Positions 1-6,664 of a DNA stretch of 9,532 bases are shown here, piece by piece. A program made the position numbers and the translations under genes. Positions within the stretch are counted from its first letter, which is position 1, and each line of letters begins with the position of its first letter. A model generated the notes under the pieces. It was not told the DNA's origin, ran no database searches, and saw only the letters and a list, made by a program, of their open reading frames with translations. The stretch is from Acidimicrobiia bacterium. Lineage in GTDB: Bacteria; Actinomycetota; Acidimicrobiia; Spongiisociales; SHLN01. Where the stretch lies: NCBI GenBank assembly GCA_004283105.1, contig SHLN01000090.1, positions 1 to 9,532 on the forward strand, given 5' to 3'.

Positions 1-60
1 GCGCTCGCTCGAACGGAGGCGCGTCGTCACGCCGAGTGGTTGACCCCGTCGCCCGGCTAG
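1..60 (+). CDS. Possible C-terminal tail of a plus-strand gene entering from the left (very tentative)
   Basis: Plus-strand frame 1 is open from the window edge to a TAG at 58-60, giving 19 residues ending in the peptide EWLTPSPG. Fifteen of the 19 codons end in G or C, which fits coding in this genome, but the other two plus frames are also open for 13 or more codons, so this is weak. If real, it would converge on metX with the two stop codons interleaved in one CTAG (57-60). No function can be assigned. The stretch could equally be non-coding sequence downstream of metX. Confidence 0.2.
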   Translation, partial: ALARTEARRHAEWLTPSPG

Positions 61-1214
61 TCAACACCCCACGGCTGTTCCAGCGTCTGACGGAGATGCG
101 GGGCGAACAGCGAGGGCTCCAGCAAGAATGAATCGTGGCCCTTCTCCGAGTGCACGGTGATGCGCCGGGCCGGCACGCCCGCCGACTTGAGCACCCGCAT
201 CATCCGCTCCTGTTCCTCGGGGTAGAAACACACATCAGAATCGATGGAGAAGACCATGAACGACTGGTTCTTGCACGGCCGCAGTGCCTCCTGGAATGAC
301 TCCGCTCCGACCGAGGCCAGCAGGTCAAACCCCTGCCACGCCTCCATGAGGCGCAGATAGCTGTTGGCGTCGAACCGTTGCACGAACTTCTGGCCCTGAT
401 GCCATAGGTAGGACTCGATCGGATGGGTGATATGGATGTACTTGGACGCCTCGTGAGGATCGACCACCTCTGAGCGGGCCCGATCCTCCATGGCGGCGAG
501 AGAGACGAATGTCTTATGACCGATCATGCGGGCCAGCGCCAGACCCTGATCGGGCCTTTGGCCCGCGTAGTAGTCACCGCCCTGGAAGCTCGGGTCGTTG
601 ACGATGGCATTGACCTGCTCGAAGTTGTGGATGAACTGGAGGGCCGTCACTTCGAGACCACCGGCGATCGGAACAACGAGATCGACCCGGTCGGGGAACC
701 TCGTGGCGAGACTCAGGCACATGAGGGCACCGAGCGATGCGCCGATGACCGCATGTAACGATTCGATTCCGAGTTCGTCGAGCAATCGAAGCTGCGAATT
801 GACGATGTCGTCGACCGACACTTCCGGGAAAGAGCCGCCGTACGGCGTGCCGGTCTCCGGATTCTCCGAAGCCGGACCGGTCGATCCGTAGCAGCCGCCC
901 AGATAGTTGACACAGAACACGGCAAACCGATCCGTGTCGAGCGCCCGGCCCGGGCCGATGAACGGGTCCCACCAACCGGTCTGGCACTCAGCCGTCCACC
1001 GGTCTCCCACCCCAGGCACCGAATCGGTGCGGCCGGCGGCATGCTGGCTTCCGGTCAAGGCATGGAACACGAGAATGGCGTTGTCCCGTTCGGCGTTTAG
1101 CTCGCCGTATTGCTCGTAGGCGAGCGTGAAGCCCGGCAGCGTTGTGCCGCCGTCGAGCGCGAGCGGTTCTTCGCTCGTGAAGAACCGGGTCTCGGTGCGC
1201 ATTAGCTCGGTCAC
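57..1214 (-). CDS. metX: Homoserine O-acetyltransferase (MetX family)
   Basis: Cytoplasmic acyl-CoA-dependent acyltransferase of the alpha/beta-hydrolase fold. In the family it activates L-homoserine, usually with acetyl-CoA, so that sulfur can be added in methionine synthesis. Family signatures are visible: YEQYGELNAERDNAILVFHALTGS-type N-terminal strand, NYLGGCYGSTGP, TPYGGSFPEVSVDDIV and LALARMIGHKTFVS. The triad reads as Ser160 in the elbow GASLG (codon 735-737), Asp327 in DSDVCFYP and His360 in GHDSFL. The Asp-His spacing of 33 matches my recollection of the Haemophilus enzyme. The GTG at 1212-1214 is chosen as start because GGAGG (1222-1226) lies 7 nt upstream, giving 385 residues. A GTG at 1244 would lie inside a strong inverted repeat, and an ATG at 1202 has poorer spacing. 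The elbow GASLGALM departs from the common GGSMGGMQ, so the acyl donor (acetyl or succinyl) and even serine as acceptor remain open. Confidence 0.9.
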   Translation of the reverse strand: MTELMRTETRFFTSEEPLALDGGTTLPGFTLAYEQYGELNAERDNAILVFHALTGSQHAAGRTDSVPGVGDRWTAECQTGWWDPFIGPGRALDTDRFAVFCVNYLGGCYGSTGPASENPETGTPYGGSFPEVSVDDIVNSQLRLLDELGIESLHAVIGASLGALMCLSLATRFPDRVDLVVPIAGGLEVTALQFIHNFEQVNAIVNDPSFQGGDYYAGQRPDQGLALARMIGHKTFVSLAAMEDRARSEVVDPHEASKYIHITHPIESYLWHQGQKFVQRFDANSYLRLMEAWQGFDLLASVGAESFQEALRPCKNQSFMVFSIDSDVCFYPEEQERMMRVLKSAGVPARRITVHSEKGHDSFLLEPSLFAPHLRQTLEQPWGVD

Positions 1215-1221
1215 GTGTCGC

Positions 1222-1226
1222 CCTCC
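1222..1226 (-). promoter_or_regulatory. Shine-Dalgarno of metX that fixes the start
   Basis: Read on the minus strand this is GGAGG, followed by GCGACAC and then GTG at 1214. The 7-nt spacing is ideal and supports the 385-residue start over the longer reading from 1244. Confidence 0.7.
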
Positions 1227-1235
1227 GGGCAGTGG

Positions 1236-1268
1236 AGAGAGCACGATAGACGCTATCGCTGGCTCTCT
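1236..1268. promoter_or_regulatory. Compound inverted repeat in the metX leader (hairpin or operator)
   Basis: Two nested perfect inverted repeats are present. The outer arms are AGAGAGC (1236-1242) and GCTCTCT (1262-1268). The inner arms are CGATAG (1244-1249) and CTATCG (1253-1258) around a 3-base ACG loop. One unpaired base separates the stems on the left and three on the right. In the metX transcript the hairpin would end about 9 nt before the GGAGG site, a suitable position for a translational or attenuation control element. Alternatively the inner 15-bp dyad could be an operator for a dimeric repressor. On the plus strand it is followed only by TT, so a terminator is less likely. It is too short and lacks the recognisable core of the known SAM riboswitch classes. 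Confidence 0.55.
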
Positions 1269-1298
1269 TTGTGGAAATGACCCTCAAGGAAATATCCT
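1269..1298 (+). promoter_or_regulatory. Candidate promoter of the CEMIP-like gene
   Basis: TTGTGG (1269-1274) and TATCCT (1293-1298) are separated by 18 bp and resemble -35 and -10 elements. The -10 fits the loose TANNNT pattern common in actinobacteria. Transcription would begin near 1305, leaving a leader of about 28 nt that contains the GAGGAG ribosome-binding site. A direct repeat of CCTCAA (1282-1287 and 1296-1301) overlaps the spacer and -10. Pattern match by eye only. Confidence 0.35.
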
Positions 1299-1319
1299 CA
1301 AACGCCGACTGGTGGCCAC

Positions 1320-1325
1320 GAGGAG
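1320..1325 (+). promoter_or_regulatory. Shine-Dalgarno deciding the GTG start of the CEMIP-like gene
   Basis: GAGGAG lies 7 nt before the GTG at 1333. It supports starting there rather than anywhere in the open frame that extends left to 1126. The chosen start also puts a clean signal peptide at the N terminus. Confidence 0.7.
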
Positions 1326-1332
1326 TGAGGTT

Positions 1333-4300
1333 GTGAGGCGAGTACCACTATTCGTGATGCTGGGGCTGGTTGTCGGGCTCCTGGCGACATCGCCGGCCGG
1401 CGCCGCAACGGCCGGACCTGAACTGGCCCAATTCGACCCCGAGACCGGTCAGTGGCACATGCGCGACGCGGTGGGCGCCGTCCACAGCTTCTACTACGGC
1501 GTTCCCGGCGACGTTCCCCTCCTCGGTGACTGGGATTGCGACGGCGACGACACCGTCGGCATGTACCGCCCGACCAACGGGTTCGTCTACCTCCGCAACT
1601 CGAACGACCAGGGCGTGGCCGACATCGAGTTCTACTACGGAGTCTCCGGCGACCGCCCCCTTGCCGGAGACTGGAATGGGGACGGCTGCGACACCCTTGC
1701 CATCTTTCGGAGTGGCCGGGTGTTCGTACGCAATGAGCTCGGAACCGGTGTGGCCGACTACGACTTCTACTTCGGGGTGCCGGGCGACCGCCCCTTTGCC
1801 GGTGACTTCGACGGTGACGGCGTTAGCACGATCGGCCTCTACCGGGAGTCCGATGGCTTCGCCTACCTCCGCCAGGAGAACAGCACCGGGATCGCCGACA
1901 GCGAGTTCTTCTACGGGGTTGCCTCGGATCGGATCGTGGTCGGCGACTGGGACCGCGACGGGGACGAAACCGTCGGCATCTTCCGGCCTTCCGAGTCACG
2001 GTTCTACCTCTCGAATGAGAACAGCACGGCCCTCGCCGACCGGCAGGTTCGCTTCGGCGAGAGCCACTTCCGCCCCGTCGCCGGGCGACTCGGCCTGGCG
2101 GCCCCTCCCTCCGAACACGCCGGCGCCTTGCTCTGGTCGGACCCGGCCACGTGGGGCGGGCAGGTCCCGACGGCCGGCCAGGTCGTGACCATCCCGGCCG
2201 GCAAAGCCGTTCGGTTGGATGCCTCTCCCCCGCCGCTCGGCGGTCTACGGGTCGACGGCACGCTCGTGTTCGATCGACAGAACATCGATCTGACGACCGG
2301 GTGGCTGCTCGTCACCGGCTATCTCCAGATCGGTACGGCGGGAGAACCGTTCGAACAGAAGGCAACGATCACCCTGACCGGCGCCGAGGGTACGGACACG
2401 ATGGGAATGGGAGCGCGCGTCTTCGGCGTCATGGGAGGGATGGTGGACCTGCACGGTCGCGAGGATGTGACCTGGACGTCGCTGGCCGCCACGGCCGCAG
2501 AGGGGGCGACCTCGATCACCCTCCAGCAGCCTGTCGAGTGGCGTCCCGGCGAGCGTATCGTCATTGCCTCGACCGACTTCGACTTCGAGCAAGCCGAAGA
2601 GCGCACGATCACCTCGGTGAATGGCACGACAGTTCGATTCGCCGAGCCACTCGCCCATCCTCACTGGGGTGAGCTCATGTGGCCCGGCGGGCGCCGGGTA
2701 GACGAGCGGGCGGAAGTCGCCCATCTGACCCGAACGATCGTCATCCAGGGCGCCAACGACGGATTTGGTGGCCACATGATGGCCATGCCGGGGAGCACCA
2801 CCCGCATCGCACACGTCGAGCTCTTCCACATGGGCCAGGCCGGTGAGCTCGCCCGCTACCCGATGCACTGGCACCTGGCCGGCAACGGGACGGGCAGCTA
2901 CATCCGGGGCGCCGCCATCCACCACAGCTTCAACCGCTGCGTCACCATCCACGGCACCAATCACGTCCTCGTCGAGGACAACGTCGGGTTCGACACGTTC
3001 GGTCACTGCTACTTCCTCGAGGATGGGGCCGAGCGGTTCAACGTCTTCGATCACAACCTCGGTCTTGTGACGAGGCGACCGGAGGGGGCAGATGCATTAC
3101 TCGGCTCCGACGTCGGGTATCCCGGCCCGGGCACGTTCTGGATTTCGAATCCCGACAACACGTTCACGAACAACGTGGCGGCCGGGTCGCGCGGGGTCGG
3201 CTTCTGGATAGCCCTTCCCGAGCACCCGACCGGTCAATCCGCCACCCCCGCCATCTGGCCGCGCCGGACGCCGCTGCGGCGGTTCGACGGGAACACGAGC
3301 CACTCGAACGGGGCCGACGGGCTCCACGTCGACCGTGGGCCGCTTCCCAATGGTGACACCGAGACCTCCTACTACGACCCCCGCTCGGTACCGGGTGATC
3401 CCGACTCTGCTCCGGTGACCGCCCACTTCACCGGCTTCACCGCCTACAAGAACCGGAACGGTGGGGCGTGGCTGCGGGGTGAGAACCATGTCGTGAGCGG
3501 AGCCGTGTTCGCCGACAATGCGACCGGCCTCACCTTTGCATCCGATGCCAGCGAACTGCGAGACTCCCTTCTCGTCGGTGAGACCGCCAATCTCGGCGAT
3601 CCGGAGTCCTGGGAGGAAACCGGCCCGAATGGTCGCAGTCTCCCCCAGCCGTGGGCGGCCAATACGACCATCAGCGGGTTCGATTTCTACGACGGACAGG
3701 TCGGGGTGCGCGATTCGCACTTCGTGGCGTTCTCCAACAACCACCTGCGCGGCTCGGCCGCCCTGAGCGTGCTCGACTACACCGATTTCAGCCTCGACAC
3801 CGACAACTATGCCTCGGGACTGACGTTCCACCCCACCAGCAAGCATGTCTATCTGGAGACCAGGGCGACTCCGACCGACCCGGACTCGGGCGAGGACGGC
3901 TACCGCAGCGCGGTGTTTCAGGACCTCGATGGGTCGGTAACGGGATTGGCCGGGGCCGCCGTCACCGTCAACAACCCGTTCCTCTATGACGGGTCCTGTG
4001 CCTACCGCGCAGATTGGAACGCCCGGGTGTGCGAGAAGGAGTTCAGCGCGCTGCTCGTCGATGATCGGTCGGACACGAACACGGCCCTCGGTCCGATCGT
4101 GGTCATCAGGGACGATGGCATCAGTCACACGGTGATCGGTCGACCCGACGATGGCCACAACGATCACTTCCGCACCAGCGTGCTGAACGGTCGCAGCTAC
4201 ACGATCGACGCCACCGGCTCCTGGACCCCGCACTTCCAGGTCCGAACCTATGAGGTAGCCGACGGTGAATGGCTCCACGTCGCCGTCGCCGGGGTCGGCG

Positions 4301-4494
4301 GGACACCGGCGATCTACCGGGACTGGTGGATCGATGAGCGCAATCGGCTCGAGCCGGTCGGGAGCCTGAACGCTCTGCTTGGCTCGGATGGGGGCGCCTA
4401 CTACAAGACCGGCAGCACCCTTCACCTCAAGCTCGTCCCACAGGACGGGAGGGAGTGGACGGCCCTCGACATCTGCGTCTCAGCCGGCTGCTGA
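1333..4494 (+). CDS. Secreted VCBS-repeat / G8 / beta-helix protein resembling the CEMIP-TMEM2 hyaluronidase core
   Basis: A 1053-residue protein starting at GTG 1333. Residues 1-27 form a signal peptide: RR, a hydrophobic run, then AGA/ATA cleavage sites. Residues 53-251 hold about five repeats of 45-47 residues with acidic loops such as GDWDCDGDD, probably Ca-binding. A G8 domain starts near 264 (LLWSDPATWGG). A right-handed beta-helix follows. Compared from memory with human CEMIP, matching blocks occur in order: LHGREDVTWTSL, WKPG/WRPG plus VIASTD (403-415), FGGH (478-481), HMGQ, YPMHWHLAG (509-517), RCVTIHG (535-541), GHCYFLEDG (557-565), AYKN..GAWLRG (704-716), FADN (726-729), FQDLDGSV (862-869), and two C-terminal cysteine pairs (889/900 and 1048/1053). 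Both ILEI-like GG domains of CEMIP are absent. There is no C-terminal anchor, so it is probably released outside the cell. A hyaluronidase-like activity is inferred from homology; the natural substrate is unknown. Confidence 0.85.
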   Translation: MRRVPLFVMLGLVVGLLATSPAGAATAGPELAQFDPETGQWHMRDAVGAVHSFYYGVPGDVPLLGDWDCDGDDTVGMYRPTNGFVYLRNSNDQGVADIEFYYGVSGDRPLAGDWNGDGCDTLAIFRSGRVFVRNELGTGVADYDFYFGVPGDRPFAGDFDGDGVSTIGLYRESDGFAYLRQENSTGIADSEFFYGVASDRIVVGDWDRDGDETVGIFRPSESRFYLSNENSTALADRQVRFGESHFRPVAGRLGLAAPPSEHAGALLWSDPATWGGQVPTAGQVVTIPAGKAVRLDASPPPLGGLRVDGTLVFDRQNIDLTTGWLLVTGYLQIGTAGEPFEQKATITLTGAEGTDTMGMGARVFGVMGGMVDLHGREDVTWTSLAATAAEGATSITLQQPVEWRPGERIVIASTDFDFEQAEERTITSVNGTTVRFAEPLAHPHWGELMWPGGRRVDERAEVAHLTRTIVIQGANDGFGGHMMAMPGSTTRIAHVELFHMGQAGELARYPMHWHLAGNGTGSYIRGAAIHHSFNRCVTIHGTNHVLVEDNVGFDTFGHCYFLEDGAERFNVFDHNLGLVTRRPEGADALLGSDVGYPGPGTFWISNPDNTFTNNVAAGSRGVGFWIALPEHPTGQSATPAIWPRRTPLRRFDGNTSHSNGADGLHVDRGPLPNGDTETSYYDPRSVPGDPDSAPVTAHFTGFTAYKNRNGGAWLRGENHVVSGAVFADNATGLTFASDASELRDSLLVGETANLGDPESWEETGPNGRSLPQPWAANTTISGFDFYDGQVGVRDSHFVAFSNNHLRGSAALSVLDYTDFSLDTDNYASGLTFHPTSKHVYLETRATPTDPDSGEDGYRSAVFQDLDGSVTGLAGAAVTVNNPFLYDGSCAYRADWNARVCEKEFSALLVDDRSDTNTALGPIVVIRDDGISHTVIGRPDDGHNDHFRTSVLNGRSYTIDATGSWTPHFQVRTYEVADGEWLHVAVAGVGGTPAIYRDWWIDERNRLEPVGSLNALLGSDGGAYYKTGSTLHLKLVPQDGREWTALDICVSAGC
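1489..2085 (+). repeat. Tandem VCBS/FG-GAP-like protein repeats encoded in the CEMIP-like gene
   Basis: Units begin at 1489, 1630, 1765, 1906 and 2047, a period of 47, 45, 47 and 47 codons. Each has an aromatic FYYG-type strand, then V-x-GDRP, GDW/GDF, an Asp/Gly-rich loop (DCDGDD, NGDGCD, DGDGVS, DRDGDE), TVG/TIG, then an R-x-x-x-G-x-x-YLR strand and an A-D pair. The fifth unit is partial, and a half unit (QWHMRD) precedes the first. The Asp-rich loops look like Ca-binding blades of a propeller or adhesive module. The DNA copies have diverged, so this is an old protein repeat rather than a recent tandem duplication. Confidence 0.8.
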
Positions 4495-4522
4495 CTCATC
4501 CAGGAAGAGCGGCGACCTGCAT

Positions 4523-4528
4523 TAGCGT
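4523..4528 (+). promoter_or_regulatory. Possible -10 element for a leaderless ABC ATPase transcript
   Basis: TAGCGT fits TANNNT and ends 7 nt before the GTG at 4536, so transcription could begin at the start codon itself. No Shine-Dalgarno is visible before that GTG and no good -35 is evident. Leaderless mRNAs are common in actinobacteria. The alternative is read-through from the CEMIP-like gene, which ends only 41 nt upstream. Confidence 0.25.
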
Positions 4529-4535
4529 TTGCCGA

Positions 4536-5426
4536 GTGCTCCGCCTGAACGATCTCCACAAACGCTACGGTCCCGTCGCCGCCCTCGCAGGCTGTACATT
4601 TGACCTCGAACGCGGCCAGTTGCTCGGCTTTCTCGGGCCGAACGGAGCCGGGAAGACCACCGCCATGCGCTCGGTCTTTGGCCTCGTCGTGCCCGACTCC
4701 GGATCCGTCACCTGGAACGGAGCCGAGATCGGCCCCGAGGAGCGGCTCCGGTTCGGCTACATGCCAGAACAGCGCGGGCTCTATCCCCGCATGAAGGTTC
4801 AGGACCAACTGGTCTATTTCGGCCGGCTTCATGGCATGAGCAGCAGCGCGGCAGCAGAGGCGACCGATCGCTGGCTGGCCGTGCTCGGGTTGACCGACCG
4901 GGCCGGGTCCCGGCTCGAGGAGCTGTCACACGGCAACCAGCAGCGGATTCAGCTCGCCGCCGCCCTCGTACACGCCCCTGAGCTGCTCGTCCTCGACGAA
5001 CCGTTCTCGGGTCTCGACCCCCTCGGAGTCGAGACCATGGCGGATCTCCTGCGCTCGCTGGCCGAGGAGGGCGTCGCCGTCATGTTCTCGAGCCACCAGC
5101 TCGATCTCGTCGAAGATCTGTGCGAACAGGTAGTGATTATCCACCAGGGCGCCATCGTCCTCGAGGGTGCCGTCCGTGCGCTCCGCACCGCCTCTTCGCA
5201 CCGATATCTCGAAGTCGAGCTGCGGTCCGGTGATACGAGCTGGGCCGATGACCTCCCCGGCGTGGAACAGGTCGAGCGATCGGAGTCTCGCCTTCGGCTC
5301 ACAGCCTCAGACGAGGCCGATCTCGAGGATCTCGCCCGCCGGGCGGTCGCAGCCGGCGAAGTGACCCAATTCAGCTTTGAGCCGCCCAGCCTGTCCGAGG
5401 TGTTCCGCGAGGCGGTCCAGCAATGA
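4536..5426 (+). CDS. ABC-2 exporter ATP-binding subunit (NatA-like)
   Basis: Cytoplasmic ATPase that powers the membrane protein encoded next. From the GTG at 4536 it has 296 residues and begins LRLNDLHKRYG, the usual first strand of the family. Walker A is GPNGAGKT (34-41), the Q-loop is in YMPEQRG, the signature is LSHGNQQ (130-136), Walker B is LLVLDE (150-155), the D-loop is SGLD, and the switch histidine is His187 in SSHQLD. All catalytic residues are intact. The tail ends in PSLSEVFREAV, typical of the DUF4162 extension of NatA/YhaQ-type ATPases. Its stop overlaps the permease start as ATGA (5423-5426), implying translational coupling. NatAB of Bacillus exports sodium, but relatives handle drugs, peptides or unknown cargo, so the substrate is not assigned. 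A reading that starts upstream at 4455 would overlap the preceding gene and lacks family similarity in its extra residues. Confidence 0.92.
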   Translation: MLRLNDLHKRYGPVAALAGCTFDLERGQLLGFLGPNGAGKTTAMRSVFGLVVPDSGSVTWNGAEIGPEERLRFGYMPEQRGLYPRMKVQDQLVYFGRLHGMSSSAAAEATDRWLAVLGLTDRAGSRLEELSHGNQQRIQLAAALVHAPELLVLDEPFSGLDPLGVETMADLLRSLAEEGVAVMFSSHQLDLVEDLCEQVVIIHQGAIVLEGAVRALRTASSHRYLEVELRSGDTSWADDLPGVEQVERSESRLRLTASDEADLEDLARRAVAAGEVTQFSFEPPSLSEVFREAVQQ

Positions 5427-6595
5427 AGTGGTGGACCACCGTCGGCCTGGTTGCCGTCCGTGAGCTCGTCGAACGAGCCAGGTCGAAGGCCTTCATCTTC
5501 TCGACCGCCTTCATCCTGCTGCTCGTGGTTGCCGCCGTCGTGATACCGGCCATCGTCGAGGACGACGGTCCCGGCACCCTCGTGGTGGTTTCCTCCGGTG
5601 ACCTCTCAGACGCCGTCGTAGAACGCTTCGAGGCCTCCAGCGGAGGCGATCCTCTCCTCGAGCTGTCGGTCGCAATCGACGACGCCACCGTTCGCGCTGC
5701 GGTCGAGGCAGGCGACGCAGACGTCGGCGTCGTCGCCGGCCCCGAGCTCGTGATCGCGAGCGGCGAACCGGGCGGCTCGGTCACCTTGCTCGCCGGCGTG
5801 CTCGGATTCGACCAGGCGATATCCCAACTCGGGGAGCAAGGCATCTCGGTGGCAGACCTTGCCCCGCTCCTACAAGCGGACGTGCCCGTCACCGCCCTGA
5901 AGGAGGGGATCGATCCCGAGGACGCCACCCTCGCCTTTGTCGGCGTCATCCTGTTGTACGTGACCATCCTCACCTACGGCCAGTGGGTCGTGCTCGGAGT
6001 GATCGAGGAAAAGTCCAACCGGGTTGTCGAAGTCGTGCTCGGTGCCGTCCAACCCCGTCACCTGCTGGCCGGCAAAGTCATTGGAATTGGCCTCCTGGGA
6101 GTCGGACAGGTCGTCGCCATCGGGCTCATCGCCTTCGGTGCCAGTGCCATAGGCGGCGACGCGGTGTCGATCCCCGACGCTGCTCCCACCGCCTTCTTCG
6201 CAGCACTCCTCTGGTACATCGTGGGATTCGGGATCTACGGTGTCATGTTCGCCGCCGCCGGGGCGCTCGCTTCCCGGCAGGAGGAAGCCGGCAACGCCGC
6301 TCTCCCCTTCACAATCCTGCTGACCATTGGATACATAGTGAGCTTCAGCGGCGTCGAAGAGCCGAATCTCGTCGTCCGCATCCTCTCGTTCCTACCCCCC
6401 TTCGCTCCGGTCAGCATGCAATTGCGCATGGTGAACGGCGACGCGGCGCTGTGGGAAGTGCTTCTCTCGCTCGCGATTGCCATGGCGATGATCTACGCCG
6501 TCATCCGCGTCGGCGAGCGCTTCTACCGCGGCGCCGTGCTCGGCCAGGGAGGCAAGCTCAAGTGGCGCGAGGCCTGGCGCTCGGCCGAGCAGTAG
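5423..6595 (+). CDS. ABC-2 type permease (NatB-like)
   Basis: Membrane subunit of the exporter, 390 residues starting at the ATG that overlaps the ATPase stop. TM1 lies at about 24-44, followed by an extracytoplasmic domain of about 125 residues (45-168) rich in Asp, Glu and Val. A membrane block then has helices near 169-192, 218-240, 257-282, 293-312 and 343-363, plus a weaker hydrophobic stretch near 318-332. Between the second and third helices lies EEKSNRVVEVVLGAVQP (195-211) followed by the GK of GKVIGI, the hallmark coupling segment of the ABC-2/NatB family, which contacts the ATPase. The architecture of one helix, a large outer loop and then a helix bundle is that of NatB/YhaP proteins. 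The cargo cannot be told from sequence. The gene forms a two-gene operon with the ATPase. Confidence 0.9.
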   Translation: MKWWTTVGLVAVRELVERARSKAFIFSTAFILLLVVAAVVIPAIVEDDGPGTLVVVSSGDLSDAVVERFEASSGGDPLLELSVAIDDATVRAAVEAGDADVGVVAGPELVIASGEPGGSVTLLAGVLGFDQAISQLGEQGISVADLAPLLQADVPVTALKEGIDPEDATLAFVGVILLYVTILTYGQWVVLGVIEEKSNRVVEVVLGAVQPRHLLAGKVIGIGLLGVGQVVAIGLIAFGASAIGGDAVSIPDAAPTAFFAALLWYIVGFGIYGVMFAAAGALASRQEEAGNAALPFTILLTIGYIVSFSGVEEPNLVVRILSFLPPFAPVSMQLRMVNGDAALWEVLLSLAIAMAMIYAVIRVGERFYRGAVLGQGGKLKWREAWRSAEQ

Positions 6596-6614
6596 CAGTG
6601 CGTACTCGCAGGTT

Positions 6615-6631
6615 CCGACGTCGGCTAAGTT
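6615..6631 (+). promoter_or_regulatory. Palindrome plus -10-like element before the GAF-GGDEF gene
   Basis: CCGACGTCGG (6615-6624) is a perfect 10-bp palindrome, directly followed by TAAGTT (6626-6631), which fits TANNNT. It sits in the 69-bp gap between the permease stop and the GAF-GGDEF start, where an operator overlapping a promoter would be expected. No convincing -35 is seen. A 10-bp palindrome can arise by chance in GC-rich DNA. Confidence 0.25.
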
Positions 6632-6664
6632 GAGTGCACCCCTCCTCGGAACTAACCCCGTCGC

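Noticed and set aside
1126..1332. N-terminal extension of the CEMIP-like frame into metX
   Set aside because: It would overlap the metX 5' end, has no ribosome-binding site, and would bury the signal peptide. The GTG at 1333 has GAGGAG at 7 nt and gives a proper signal sequence.
1215..1332. SAM riboswitch upstream of metX
   Set aside because: The region is only about 118 nt, and beyond the simple hairpin I cannot find the conserved multi-helix core of the S-box, SAM-II or SAM-IV classes. A slight likeness of GAGAGCCAGCG to part of SAM-IV is too short to count.
2245..3054. Minus-strand open frame of 269 codons
   Set aside because: Same reason: antisense shadow of the G8/beta-helix coding sequence, with no recognisable motif.
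3097..4425. Long minus-strand open frame (442 codons) opposite the CEMIP-like gene
   Set aside because: It is fully antisense to a gene with strong homology. The product is a low-complexity run of Val, Gly, Arg and Asp without domains, as expected for a frame kept open by G/C-rich third positions.
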